In this document: positions 1 through 7,871 of the stretch, piece after piece
Layout: each line of letters begins with the position of its first letter
Numbering within the stretch: position 1 is the stretch's first letter
From: an uncultured Clostridium sp.
Lineage (GTDB): Bacteria; Bacillota_I; Bacilli_A; RF39; UBA660
DNA length: 20,206 nt
NCBI GenBank assembly: GCA_905199855.1
Contig: CAJKHY010000018.1
Span: 1-20,206, forward strand
Reading direction: 5' to 3'
Notes under the pieces: generated by a model
Databases searched by the model: none
The model's input: only the letters and a program-made list of their open reading frames with translations
Told to the model about the DNA's origin: nothing
Program-made: the position numbers and the translations under genes

Positions 1-1295
1 ATGATATTATATTTTTTTAGATAAATACTCCCCATGATAGTTACTAATAAATGGCTTATTATTAAGGTTATAACACTTCCAATTATCAGAGGATAACCCA
101 TTCTATAAGATGTATCTATCATAGGTATTAAAGATATTAGAAAGATTATAAAACCTATTATTATTAATCGAAATAATTGCTTATTTTTGTTTAGGTAACG
201 GATAATTGTGATGGTAATATCATATATTATGTAAAATACTAGAAAGACATTCATAATACCTAAGGCATAACTATATTTATAATTATTTAATATCAAAGTA
301 TATATTGGTTTAGATAGTAATAAGGTAATTAAACTAACTGGTAAATAAATAGATAATTTTTCTATGTAATAACTACTTATTATGTTATATTTATCTGTTT
401 CTTTGTTTTCAATAATTTTTTTGATGTTATTTAAGATGATAGTGTTTTTATATTTATATATTAAGTATATGAGTAATACTAATAATAAAGAATAAAAATA
501 GGTATGTGTAAGTATTTCTGTTGTGTCAATAATACTATAATTGTATCTTATAGTAAGTACTCTATAACTAACTATTATTGATATATAAATATAAGCATAT
601 TTTATTACATTAATTAATGAAATATAGGTATTTGTTTTAAATATTCTTTTAATATCTAAATAGTAATTTATTTTTAATTCATCTCTAGTGATTCTTGTTT
701 TGTTTTTAAATTTCTTTCTATAGCAAAATAATATGATGGATAGCAAGATAAGACCACTTATTATGAAACTTAAAGATATAATGATTAATTTAATACTACT
801 ATTTATTTTAATAAAGTTTAATATAAGTGATGAGATTAAGAGATAGATAATATTAAATGTTAGGTATATATTTAATAAGTTATTACCTAATTTTTTATAA
901 TTATGAACAATTAGATATTCATTTATTATTTTGAAAACAAGCACAAATAAAATAATACTTGATACTGTTATTGATAATATTTTTAAATTAGTAAGATTAA
1001 AGATTTTTTCTAAATAACAGGATATAATATAAGTTAAGAATATATAAACAAGACTAATTATACTAACTATGGATAATACTATTTTAAATACTTTATCTTT
1101 TATACATATATAATTTTTTTTCAAGTATCTATCTAATAGAGAATATATCGAAACATGACTAAGTGTACTTATAAAGATTAAGGATAGATATAAGATTAAA
1201 ATTATATTAAATATGTTGATATCTTTGGTCAAATAATAAAAAGGTATAATACATAAAATAAATATAATATAAAGATAAAAATTACTTCTTTTCAT
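1..1295 (-). CDS. Polytopic membrane protein, possibly MOP/SpoVB-like flippase (3' end outside window)
   Basis: An open frame of 431 codons without a stop runs off the left edge. It starts at an ATG (1293-1295) preceded by GAGGAG, and the ribosome site overlaps the stop of the ZIP gene, so the two genes form an operon with a 10-nt gap. The product is very hydrophobic, with around ten or more segments made mostly of Ile, Leu, Tyr and Ser, separated by short lysine-rich loops; one longer basic loop lies near residues 195-220. The order of segments and loops resembles polysaccharide/lipid II flippases of the MOP superfamily (SpoVB/MurJ type), which move lipid-linked sugars across the membrane. 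No catalytic or signature motif confirms this, and the true C-terminus is not visible. An unrelated polytopic transporter is possible. The frame and gene are certain; the family is a guess from topology. Confidence 0.6.
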   Translation of the reverse strand, partial: MKRSNFYLYIIFILCIIPFYYLTKDINIFNIILILYLSLIFISTLSHVSIYSLLDRYLKKNYICIKDKVFKIVLSIVSIISLVYIFLTYIISCYLEKIFNLTNLKILSITVSSIILFVLVFKIINEYLIVHNYKKLGNNLLNIYLTFNIIYLLISSLILNFIKINSSIKLIIISLSFIISGLILLSIILFCYRKKFKNKTRITRDELKINYYLDIKRIFKTNTYISLINVIKYAYIYISIIVSYRVLTIRYNYSIIDTTEILTHTYFYSLLLVLLIYLIYKYKNTIILNNIKKIIENKETDKYNIISSYYIEKLSIYLPVSLITLLLSKPIYTLILNNYKYSYALGIMNVFLVFYIIYDITITIIRYLNKNKQLFRLIIIGFIIFLISLIPMIDTSYRMGYPLIIGSVITLIISHLLVTIMGSIYLKKYNI

Positions 1296-1305
1296 ATTAA
1301 ACTCC

Positions 1306-2040
1306 TCACTCAAATAATAAACTGATAATTAAAATGATAATTCCTAATATAATACCTATAATGTTATTTTTTTTATTTTTACTTTCAATTATATGTGGTA
1401 ATAATTCAAATATAGTTATATAAATCAACATGCCTAAAGTAATGGCTAAAATTATTCCTTCAATTAATTCACTAGTGTTTCCAATTAACAAAGCTAAAAT
1501 GCCCCCTAGAAAGGTAGATAAGCTAACTAGTAACATAATAAGTAATGTCTTTTTCTTGTTATTATTGAATTTATAGAAGAATGATGTAATAACCATGCCT
1601 AATACTATATTGTGTACACCTACACCCAAGCATACGAAGATACCCATTTTTATAGAATTAACTAGTGTGCTATAAACTGCCATTCCTTCTAAAACGTTAT
1701 GTATAATCAAAGATACAGATGTAATGATGGCTATATGATATAAGTTACTAGAACTGCCTTTTTTATCATGATCAGGAATAAATAAATCTAAAGTTTTTAA
1801 AATTAATATTCCTAAAACTACAAAAATAATAGTTAAAATTATAGCATGAATAACATTGTTATTTGCACTAAAAATTTCTATTACTTCAGGGATTAGCTCA
1901 AATAATATTAATGATATCATAACACCAAAACCTAAAGAAGTTGAAAAATCAATAAATTTTTTATCATGTTTAAAGATAAAAGCAAAACTACCCCCTAAAA
2001 GTATAAATAATCCTACTACTAATGTTAAAAATAATTCCAT
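1306..2040 (-). CDS. ZIP-family divalent metal transporter
   Basis: A 244-residue membrane protein with about eight hydrophobic segments, the normal size for bacterial ZIP (ZupT-like) carriers, which bring Zn2+ or other divalent metals into the cytoplasm. The first part has the pattern GFGVMISLILFELIPE (residues 37-52). TM4 carries HNVLEG (114-119), matching the family HNxPEG metal site. TM5 has HNIVLG (143-148), where the family expects a second HNxPEG-like site, so its glutamate is missing. The C-terminal part has FELLPH (211-216). A short charged loop (DHDKK, 90-94) sits between TM3 and TM4 where ZIPs have a variable metal-binding loop. The start has AGGACGTG upstream. It lies after the tig terminator; no clear consensus promoter is seen in the 86-bp gap. 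It is followed closely by the flippase-like gene. Confidence 0.85.
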   Translation of the reverse strand: MELFLTLVVGLFILLGGSFAFIFKHDKKFIDFSTSLGFGVMISLILFELIPEVIEIFSANNNVIHAIILTIIFVVLGILILKTLDLFIPDHDKKGSSSNLYHIAIITSVSLIIHNVLEGMAVYSTLVNSIKMGIFVCLGVGVHNIVLGMVITSFFYKFNNNKKKTLLIMLLVSLSTFLGGILALLIGNTSELIEGIILAITLGMLIYITIFELLPHIIESKNKKNNIIGIILGIIILIISLLFE

Positions 2041-2108
2041 TTTATCACGTCCTATATATAGTTTATCACATTATCTAAGTTTAAACAAGTGAAAGAAAAA
2101 AAGAAAAA

Positions 2109-2128
2109 AACTTACACTAAAGTAAGTT
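2109..2128 (-). terminator. Rho-independent terminator after tig
   Basis: On the minus strand a 7-bp stem (AACTTAC with GTAAGTT in plus orientation, 2109-2115 and 2122-2128) with a short loop is followed by a long T-rich run (TTTTTTTCTTTTTTTC). The stem overlaps the tig stop codon. It separates greA-tig from the ZIP gene. Confidence 0.8.
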
Positions 2129-3374
2129 ATTTATTACATTCTTTTAAATATTCAATAGCTTTTTTCATTTCAATATCAAACTTAATATTCTCAATACCAC
2201 CAAAAGCCTCGATTATTTCATTTTCACTAACTTTATATGACTCAGCCATTTCTTTAACTCTAGCTTCAGCATCTTTCATAGTTACTTCAAATTTTTGTTC
2301 CTTAGCAATAGCCATTAGTAAATATCTTTCTTTTACTCTAGTTTGAGCTTCTTCTTTCATTTGCTCTCTTAAAACAGTCTTACTACTATTAGTATACTTG
2401 AAGTACATATCTTCATCAATACCTTGCATTTTCATTCTTTCAATGAATTGATTATATATTCTATCTATTTCAGCTTCATAGATTTCATCTTCTATTTCAG
2501 CTTCAATATTATTTGATGCCTTTTTTAGTAATTCATCTAAGTATTTATCTTCAGCTTCATGTTCTTTACGTTCTTTAATTTCTTTTTCTACTGTTTCTTC
2601 TAATTTTTCTTTAGAATCAACACCTTCAATACCTAAATCTTCAAAGAAATCTTTATTTAATTTTGGAACATTTCTTTCCTTAACATCATGTAATGTTACT
2701 TTAAATACTACTTTAGCTCCCTTTAAATTCTCAGCATGATAATCTTCTGGGAATGTAACATTAATATCTTTTGTTTCTCCTTTTTTCATACCAATAACTT
2801 GGTCTTCAAAACCAGGAATAAATGTACCACTTCCAATTTCAAGTGAATAGTTTTCTGCTTTTCCACCTTCAAAATTTTCGCCATCTTTAAATCCTTCATA
2901 ATCAATAATAGCATAATCTCCATTTTTAACAGCACGATCTACGGATACTAACTCAGCATAATCTTCAAGTAAGTGATGAATTTGATGATCAATTTCTTCT
3001 TTAGTTACTTTTACTTTTTCTTTTTTAACTTTTAAATTTTTATATTCTCCTAATTTAACTTCAGGATTAACAAAGAATGTATAATTTACTTCTAATTCTT
3101 CATTGCTTAATTTTAGTAAATCTACCTTTGGTTCAGCCACAAGCTCTAATTTCTTTTCATTTAATATGTCATAAAAATGATTTTGAATTAGTTTGTCTGA
3201 TGCTTCAATTAGTATTTCTCCTTGACCATATTTTTGCTCAAATACCTTTCTTGGAGCATGACCCTTACGAAAACCATCTATTGTTACTTTTTGGTTTAAT
3301 TTATCAAATGCTTCATCAACCGCTTTTTTCCATTCTTCTCCATTTACTTTGTAATTTACAACAATTTTACTCAT
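2127..3374 (-). CDS. tig: Trigger factor (ribosome-associated chaperone and prolyl isomerase)
   Basis: A 415-residue trigger factor, which binds at the ribosomal exit tunnel near L23 and shields nascent chains. The N-terminal domain holds the ribosome-binding signature GFRKGxxP (residues 34-41). An FKBP-type prolyl isomerase domain follows at about 151-232 (GDYAIIDYEG, then IPGFEDQVIGMKKGE). The remainder is the charged, helical C-terminal chaperone domain, rich in Glu and Lys. The N-terminus is slightly shorter than usual: the family has about ten further residues before the SKIVVNYKV strand. The start is firm because AGGAG lies at the right distance and overlaps the greA stop codon, with a gap of about 10 nt. 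It is co-transcribed with greA and ends in its own terminator. Confidence 0.97.
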   Translation of the reverse strand: MSKIVVNYKVNGEEWKKAVDEAFDKLNQKVTIDGFRKGHAPRKVFEQKYGQGEILIEASDKLIQNHFYDILNEKKLELVAEPKVDLLKLSNEELEVNYTFFVNPEVKLGEYKNLKVKKEKVKVTKEEIDHQIHHLLEDYAELVSVDRAVKNGDYAIIDYEGFKDGENFEGGKAENYSLEIGSGTFIPGFEDQVIGMKKGETKDINVTFPEDYHAENLKGAKVVFKVTLHDVKERNVPKLNKDFFEDLGIEGVDSKEKLEETVEKEIKERKEHEAEDKYLDELLKKASNNIEAEIEDEIYEAEIDRIYNQFIERMKMQGIDEDMYFKYTNSSKTVLREQMKEEAQTRVKERYLLMAIAKEQKFEVTMKDAEARVKEMAESYKVSENEIIEAFGGIENIKFDIEMKKAIEYLKECNK

Positions 3375-3384
3375 TTTCTTTCTC

Positions 3385-3852
3385 CTAACTTATTTCTAAT
3401 ATTTCTACTTCGTATTTACCGTTTGGACTTTCAACTGAACGAATTTCGCCAACTTTAGCATTCATTATTGCTTTAGCGATAGGACTTTCGTTACTGATTT
3501 TATCATTGGATGGGTCTGCTTCTTTGCTACCAACAATTTTATATTCTTCGATATCATCATCTGCAACATATTTAATTTTAACTGTAGTACCAAGTGCCAC
3601 TTTATCTGTTCTCTTTGATTCAATAATAATCGCATTCTCCATAATTTTTTCTAGTTCAACGATTCTTCCTTCGATTTGAGCTTGTTCAGCACGTGCCGCA
3701 TCGTAGTCAGCGTTCTCTGATAAATCACCTAACGCACGAGCATCTTTCAAGGCTTTGATCACTTCTGGTCGCTTAACATTTTTAAGCTCATTTAATTCTT
3801 CCTCAATTTCTAAAAATCCTTCATTCGTTAAATACACACTTGTATTTGACAT
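3385..3852 (-). CDS. greA: Transcription elongation factor GreA
   Basis: At 155 residues this is the standard GreA length. GreA enters the RNA polymerase secondary channel and stimulates transcript cleavage in backtracked complexes. The N-terminal coiled coil (about residues 1-75) contains the tip motif LGDLSENADYDAA with the acidic residues D43 and E46, corresponding to the catalytic acids of characterised GreA. The C-terminal half is the FKBP-like domain (GTTVKIKYV, then SPIAKAIMNAKVGEI). GAGGTG lies just upstream of the ATG. It is the first gene of a greA-tig operon, driven by the promoter at 3893-3921. Its neighbours include the TrhP-like U32 pair, as in Bacillus subtilis, where yrrN-yrrO-udk-greA are adjacent; udk is absent here. 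Confidence 0.97.
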   Translation of the reverse strand: MSNTSVYLTNEGFLEIEEELNELKNVKRPEVIKALKDARALGDLSENADYDAARAEQAQIEGRIVELEKIMENAIIIESKRTDKVALGTTVKIKYVADDDIEEYKIVGSKEADPSNDKISNESPIAKAIMNAKVGEIRSVESPNGKYEVEILEIS

Positions 3853-3892
3853 TTTTATTCACCTCATTTTTGTTTTTTTAATCTATCTCAAA

Positions 3893-3921
3893 ATTTTACT
3901 ATTGTTTAAGACTTTTGTCAA
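3893..3921 (-). promoter_or_regulatory. SigA-type promoter of greA-tig
   Basis: On the minus strand, TTGACA (3916-3921) and TAAAAT (3893-3898) are separated by exactly 17 nt. The expected transcript starts near 3886, about 34 nt before the greA ATG. Confidence 0.85.
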
Positions 3922-3999
3922 GTAATTTTTATGGTTTTGATGGTTATTTTGGTTATTTATAATTTTATCCTTATATAGTAAAGGTTTTTGATTTGTTTT

Positions 4000-5205
4000 T
4001 TAATTAATTTTGATTCGCATAATATCATTTGGATATACTTGTTTATCTAATTTAAATTTAATTATTTGTTCAGGATGGTTAGCCGCTTCCAATAGATTAC
4101 CATCATTATCATAAATATTAGGTATTTTAAAACTAAATGTTTCAATATTTGGACCAAATATCTCTGCGGTATCTCCAGTTTTGAAATAATTTCTTTGAGT
4201 TAATATTACCATATTTGTCTTTTGGTCATAATCTAAGACAATACCTAAAAAATCTTGATTAGATACTTCATTTCTACCTAAGTAGTATTGGCTATTTACA
4301 TCAACGATTTTATCAAAGAATTGACATACACTTTCTCTATTAGCCACTCTATCTAAGATGCGTTTATAATAGTTTATTTTATTTGTATCTAATTTATGAT
4401 TATAGTAGTCATCTATAGCACACCTATAAGTATTAATAACCGTAGCAACATAATAATTGCTTCGCATTCTACCTTCTACCTTAAGTGAACAAATCCCCAA
4501 GTCTATCATTTCTTTTAAACTATTTATCATTGATAAGTCCTTTGATGACATAGTAAATAATGTATCTGTTGAAATCAGTTTATAGTCTTTATCATATAAA
4601 GGAAACTCCCATCTACATATTTGAGCACATCCTCCACGATTAGCATCACGATTAGTAAAGTAGTTTGATAGAGTACAACGGCCCGAATAAGAAGAACACA
4701 TTGCTCCATGTAAAAAGCATTCAATACCTAATTTTGTTTTGCTAATTATTTCCTTAATTTCTTCTTTATTACATTCTCTAGCCAAGACAATTCTTTCTAC
4801 ATTTTCATATTTTGATAGAAATTCTACGGCTTTGTAATTTAAAGTAGAGTTTTGAGTGGAAATATGTATTTTTAATTTTAAATTTAGTTTTTTTACTAAA
4901 TCAATGATAAATAAGTCAGCTATAATTATCGCATCTACTCCTATTTTATCTAATTTTTGTAAGTATTCTTCTAAGCCTTTGTAATCTTCGTTATGAAATA
5001 TAATGTTGACAGTAACATAGACTTTTTTGTTTCGTTCATGAGCATACTCACAAGCTGTTTGAATATCTTCTATACTAAAGTTTTTGGCGTTGGCTCTTAA
5101 ACTAAAGTCTGTTCCTCCTATATAGCAAGCATCAGCACCATATAAATAAGCATACTTTAACTTTTCTAAATTACCTGCTGGGGCCAATAATTCTATTTTT
5201 TGCAT
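4000..5205 (-). CDS. trhP2: U32-family tRNA hydroxylation protein, TrhP2/YrrO-like
   Basis: A 401-residue U32-family protein. It begins with the typical ELLAPAGNLEKL and has the family core FLHGAMCSSYSGRC ... NRGGCAQICRW. Four cysteines (C170, C177, C193, C197) have the spacing expected for an iron-sulfur cluster. Members called TrhP (E. coli) and TrhP1/TrhP2 (B. subtilis YrrN/YrrO) are needed to make 5-hydroxyuridine at the wobble position of tRNAs, using prephenate-dependent chemistry. The older name peptidase U32 is probably misleading. The C-terminal part (about 300-401, YYLGRNEVSN to IMRIKIN) is the usual beta-rich domain. The start has AGAGGCG upstream and overlaps the preceding HExxH gene by 13 nt, so the genes are translationally linked. 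No strong terminator follows; only a weak CCTT/AAGG hairpin is seen near 3970. Confidence 0.88.
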   Translation of the reverse strand: MQKIELLAPAGNLEKLKYAYLYGADACYIGGTDFSLRANAKNFSIEDIQTACEYAHERNKKVYVTVNIIFHNEDYKGLEEYLQKLDKIGVDAIIIADLFIIDLVKKLNLKLKIHISTQNSTLNYKAVEFLSKYENVERIVLARECNKEEIKEIISKTKLGIECFLHGAMCSSYSGRCTLSNYFTNRDANRGGCAQICRWEFPLYDKDYKLISTDTLFTMSSKDLSMINSLKEMIDLGICSLKVEGRMRSNYYVATVINTYRCAIDDYYNHKLDTNKINYYKRILDRVANRESVCQFFDKIVDVNSQYYLGRNEVSNQDFLGIVLDYDQKTNMVILTQRNYFKTGDTAEIFGPNIETFSFKIPNIYDNDGNLLEAANHPEQIIKFKLDKQVYPNDIMRIKIN

Positions 5206-6086
5206 AATATTCGCCTCTTACTGATAATTTTTGTTGTTTGATTATTCTGTTTATTTTGTCTTTCTAATTTGTTTAATCTCTCTAATATGACTTCATAGAT
5301 AAATTTCGTATCATAAAACATATTTAATTTCTTACATTCAATTATATAGTAAATTTCATAGATTAAAGTATCTAAATTATAATTTTTCTTTTTTACTTCA
5401 TTATGGTAAACTAAATCTATGGCATTTTCTAAAGTTTTTTTCATGTAATAAAGCATATTTTGATTATCTTTTTTATGTTGGTTTCTATTTTCATATTCAT
5501 TCATTTTTTCTATATTGTTAATTAGTTTTTTTATTGTTAATCTATCATCAAACTGGTTTACAAATTTAGAATAATCGCATTGGAAATATGGTTTATATAT
5601 TCTAATACCATAACTAAAATGTAATAATGATGCAATGAACGTTGGAAATGGATATATACTATAATCTATGATTTTCCTTGCATGATTAGTTATATCTTGG
5701 GTAATGCCTTCATCCAAGATACTGCCTTTATTTCTTTTCTTAAAAGAATTGTTTGAAACTGTCATAATTCCCGTATTATAGTTTGTTGTAGAATCAATAT
5801 TGGTTGATGCCATGTGAGTTAGTTCATGAGTCAATATTCTCTCATGACTATCTCTATATATAATAGTGTTATATAATGATATATAGCCACCAAGACTATC
5901 AAGCATCTCGCAAGTTTCTTTGTCATAGTCTATTTTAATATATTTAATATTTTTCATAAAGTTTTTGGCATAACTAGGAGATAATCCTTTTAGATATTTA
6001 TACATTTGGCGGTAAGGTGTACTATAAATTATTTTATATCTATTATTATACTTGTTTTTTTCAATTCTAATTCTTTTACTTATCAT
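5193..6086 (-). CDS. Unknown protein with HExxH zinc-metallopeptidase-like motif
   Basis: I do not recognise the family of this 297-residue protein. It contains HELTH (residues 87-91), the HExxH zinc motif, and LDEGITQDITNHA from residue 124. E126 would be a plausible third zinc ligand, as in gluzincin peptidases that carry a downstream (N/D)EG motif. The region between is short and polar, and the C-terminal half is Lys/Asn/Tyr-rich and helical, with a basic tail. There is no signal peptide, and no segment clearly spans the membrane, so a cytoplasmic enzyme is likely. The gene overlaps the TrhP1-like gene by 11 nt and the TrhP2-like gene by 13 nt, which places it inside one translationally coupled unit. 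AGTAGGT precedes its ATG. A peptidase role is an inference from the motif alone. Confidence 0.75.
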   Translation of the reverse strand: MISKRIRIEKNKYNNRYKIIYSTPYRQMYKYLKGLSPSYAKNFMKNIKYIKIDYDKETCEMLDSLGGYISLYNTIIYRDSHERILTHELTHMASTNIDSTTNYNTGIMTVSNNSFKKRNKGSILDEGITQDITNHARKIIDYSIYPFPTFIASLLHFSYGIRIYKPYFQCDYSKFVNQFDDRLTIKKLINNIEKMNEYENRNQHKKDNQNMLYYMKKTLENAIDLVYHNEVKKKNYNLDTLIYEIYYIIECKKLNMFYDTKFIYEVILERLNKLERQNKQNNQTTKIISKRRILCKK

Positions 6087-6930
6087 TTCTATTACCTACT
6101 TTGTATATTGTTTTTGTATAGGAAAATCCCTTGTAGTTATCTTTAAATGTTTGTTTTTTTAAATTTTTGATATCAACATATTTTTGGAGTGTCTTAGTAT
6201 ATTCTTCTTCACTGATAAACTCATGATATAATAAGACATAATCGATGTTGTTTTCGTTTATTACTTTTAATTCGCAATCTAAATCTAGTATATGTGAATT
6301 ATAGATACTTGTGCCTTCTTTTTCTTCCTTTACAATATGATAATTATCATTATCTTTTATATAATAATAATCATTATCCATATCTTTTTTTATATAATCA
6401 AAGTAACTTGTTAGTAAGTGCCTATTAGAGTATGCCATAGGAATATGGCCATATACAGGTATAATTATATCCATATTTGTATTTTTTTTAATCTCATAGA
6501 CTTCTTCTAAAGTTATTTCACTAGATAGTAAGGCGTATTTTACTCCTAAATTATTAAAGTAATTATTGCTATAGATACTACAATTAGAGTGATTCTGCGC
6601 AACAACTAAATTCTTTGTAAAATTTATTTCTTTAGCTAGTTCTAATACGGCAAGGTCATAGAAAAGAACGCCTTGTATATTCAATTTATTTAATTTTATT
6701 AAAGTTTCTTTTAAATAATTAATGTCTTTGTTTTTCATTAACTTATTTAAAGAAACAAATATCTCTTTATTATTTAATTTTGGCAAAACATCTTGTAATG
6801 TATTAATGTCAATGTAATAACGGCTATTAACTGATAGATTCTCAATACTAAGAAGTATAGCATCAATATCGATGGAAACAATTTTATTTAATTCTTCTTT
6901 AGAATTAGGACATGCAATTATCTTACTCAT
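6076..6930 (-). CDS. trhP1: U32-family protein, TrhP1/YrrN-like
   Basis: A 284-residue protein matching the shorter partner of the U32 pair (YrrN in B. subtilis, about 310 residues). It has a TIM-barrel-like N-terminal pattern, then YGHIPMAYSNRHLLTSYF (159-176), which corresponds to the family segment YGRxxLMYSxRHL, and ends with FSYTKTIYKVGNR, a usual tail for this group. It lacks the four-cysteine cluster of the larger U32 proteins, which is normal for YrrN-type members; these are thought to act with the cluster-bearing partner in tRNA 5-hydroxyuridine formation. It lies 36 nt after tsf with no terminator between, so it is probably transcribed with rpsB-tsf. Only a weak GAG ribosome site precedes the ATG. 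It overlaps the HExxH gene by 11 nt. Confidence 0.8.
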   Translation of the reverse strand: MSKIIACPNSKEELNKIVSIDIDAILLSIENLSVNSRYYIDINTLQDVLPKLNNKEIFVSLNKLMKNKDINYLKETLIKLNKLNIQGVLFYDLAVLELAKEINFTKNLVVAQNHSNCSIYSNNYFNNLGVKYALLSSEITLEEVYEIKKNTNMDIIIPVYGHIPMAYSNRHLLTSYFDYIKKDMDNDYYYIKDNDNYHIVKEEKEGTSIYNSHILDLDCELKVINENNIDYVLLYHEFISEEEYTKTLQKYVDIKNLKKQTFKDNYKGFSYTKTIYKVGNRNDK

Positions 6931-6965
6931 AGTTATCTCGATTAAAAGAAAAGAACTAAATAGTT

Positions 6966-7838
6966 CTATCCATTTATTTGTTTCATTACTTCGTCTGCAA
7001 AGTTTTCGTTTTTCTTTTCCATTCCTTCGCCTACTTCGTAGCGCACAAATTCTAGTATATTGCTACCATTATTTTTAACGTATGTACTTACTTTCATTTT
7101 GTTTTCTTTAATAAAGTTTTGATCATTTAAACATACTTCTTCATAGAACTTGTTAATTCTACCATTTACAACCATAGCAATTTTATCTTCTTTTAAGCCT
7201 TCTGTTTTTGCTTGTTCAGTTAATATTTCTTTTTCTTTATCTACTACTTCACTTGGAACATTTGTTTTATCTAAGTAAAGTGGTCTCATCGCAGCAATGT
7301 GCATAGCAATGTCTTTAGCAAGTTCAGCATTGTTTCCTTCTAATTTAACTAAAGTAACAATTTTTCCTCCCATATGGGCATAGTTACCAAATACTTCATT
7401 ATCATTTTTAGTAAGCAAGCTAAATCTTCTAAAACTTATTTTTTCTCCAATTGTTGCTGTCTTTTCGATAATTAAATCATTCAAAGTTTTACTTTCATGA
7501 GTTAATTCTAGTGCTTCTTCTACCGTTTTAACATCACTATTTAAAATTGTATCTGCAATAATATTAACTAAATTGATGAACTCATTATTTTTAGCTACAA
7601 AGTCAGTCTCCGCATTTACCTCAACAATAACTGCTTTGTTATCTTGAACTTTAGCATAAGCAAGTCCTTCAGCAGCGACACGTGATTGTTTTTTTGCCGC
7701 TTTAGAAATTCCTTTTTCTCTTAACCAAGTGATAGCTTCTTCTAAATTGCCATTTGTAGCTTCTAATGCTTTTTTACAATCAAGCATTCCCGCTCCAGTT
7801 GTCTCTCTCAATTCTTTTACCATACTAGCACTTATCAT
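6966..7838 (-). CDS. tsf: Translation elongation factor Ts
   Basis: A 290-residue EF-Ts, the nucleotide exchange factor that recycles EF-Tu. The N-terminal UBA-like domain has the signature VKELRETTGAGMLDCKKAL (residues 7-25). The second signature, ETDFVAKN, is at 77-84 and contacts EF-Tu. The remainder forms the two-subdomain core, with AMHIAAMRPLYL typical of the family. AAAGGAG precedes the ATG. It follows rpsB by 33 nt without a terminator, the classical rpsB-tsf operon. The length is close to the bacterial norm. Confidence 0.97.
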   Translation of the reverse strand: MISASMVKELRETTGAGMLDCKKALEATNGNLEEAITWLREKGISKAAKKQSRVAAEGLAYAKVQDNKAVIVEVNAETDFVAKNNEFINLVNIIADTILNSDVKTVEEALELTHESKTLNDLIIEKTATIGEKISFRRFSLLTKNDNEVFGNYAHMGGKIVTLVKLEGNNAELAKDIAMHIAAMRPLYLDKTNVPSEVVDKEKEILTEQAKTEGLKEDKIAMVVNGRINKFYEEVCLNDQNFIKENKMKVSTYVKNNGSNILEFVRYEVGEGMEKKNENFADEVMKQING

Positions 7839-7871
7839 AACATATCTCCTTTGTTTTTTTATTTCTATTTA

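Noticed and set aside
2089..2346. Plus-strand open frames opposite tig and many other minus-strand genes
   Set aside because: They lie antisense to clearly conserved proteins, with low-complexity products and no ribosome site or promoter.
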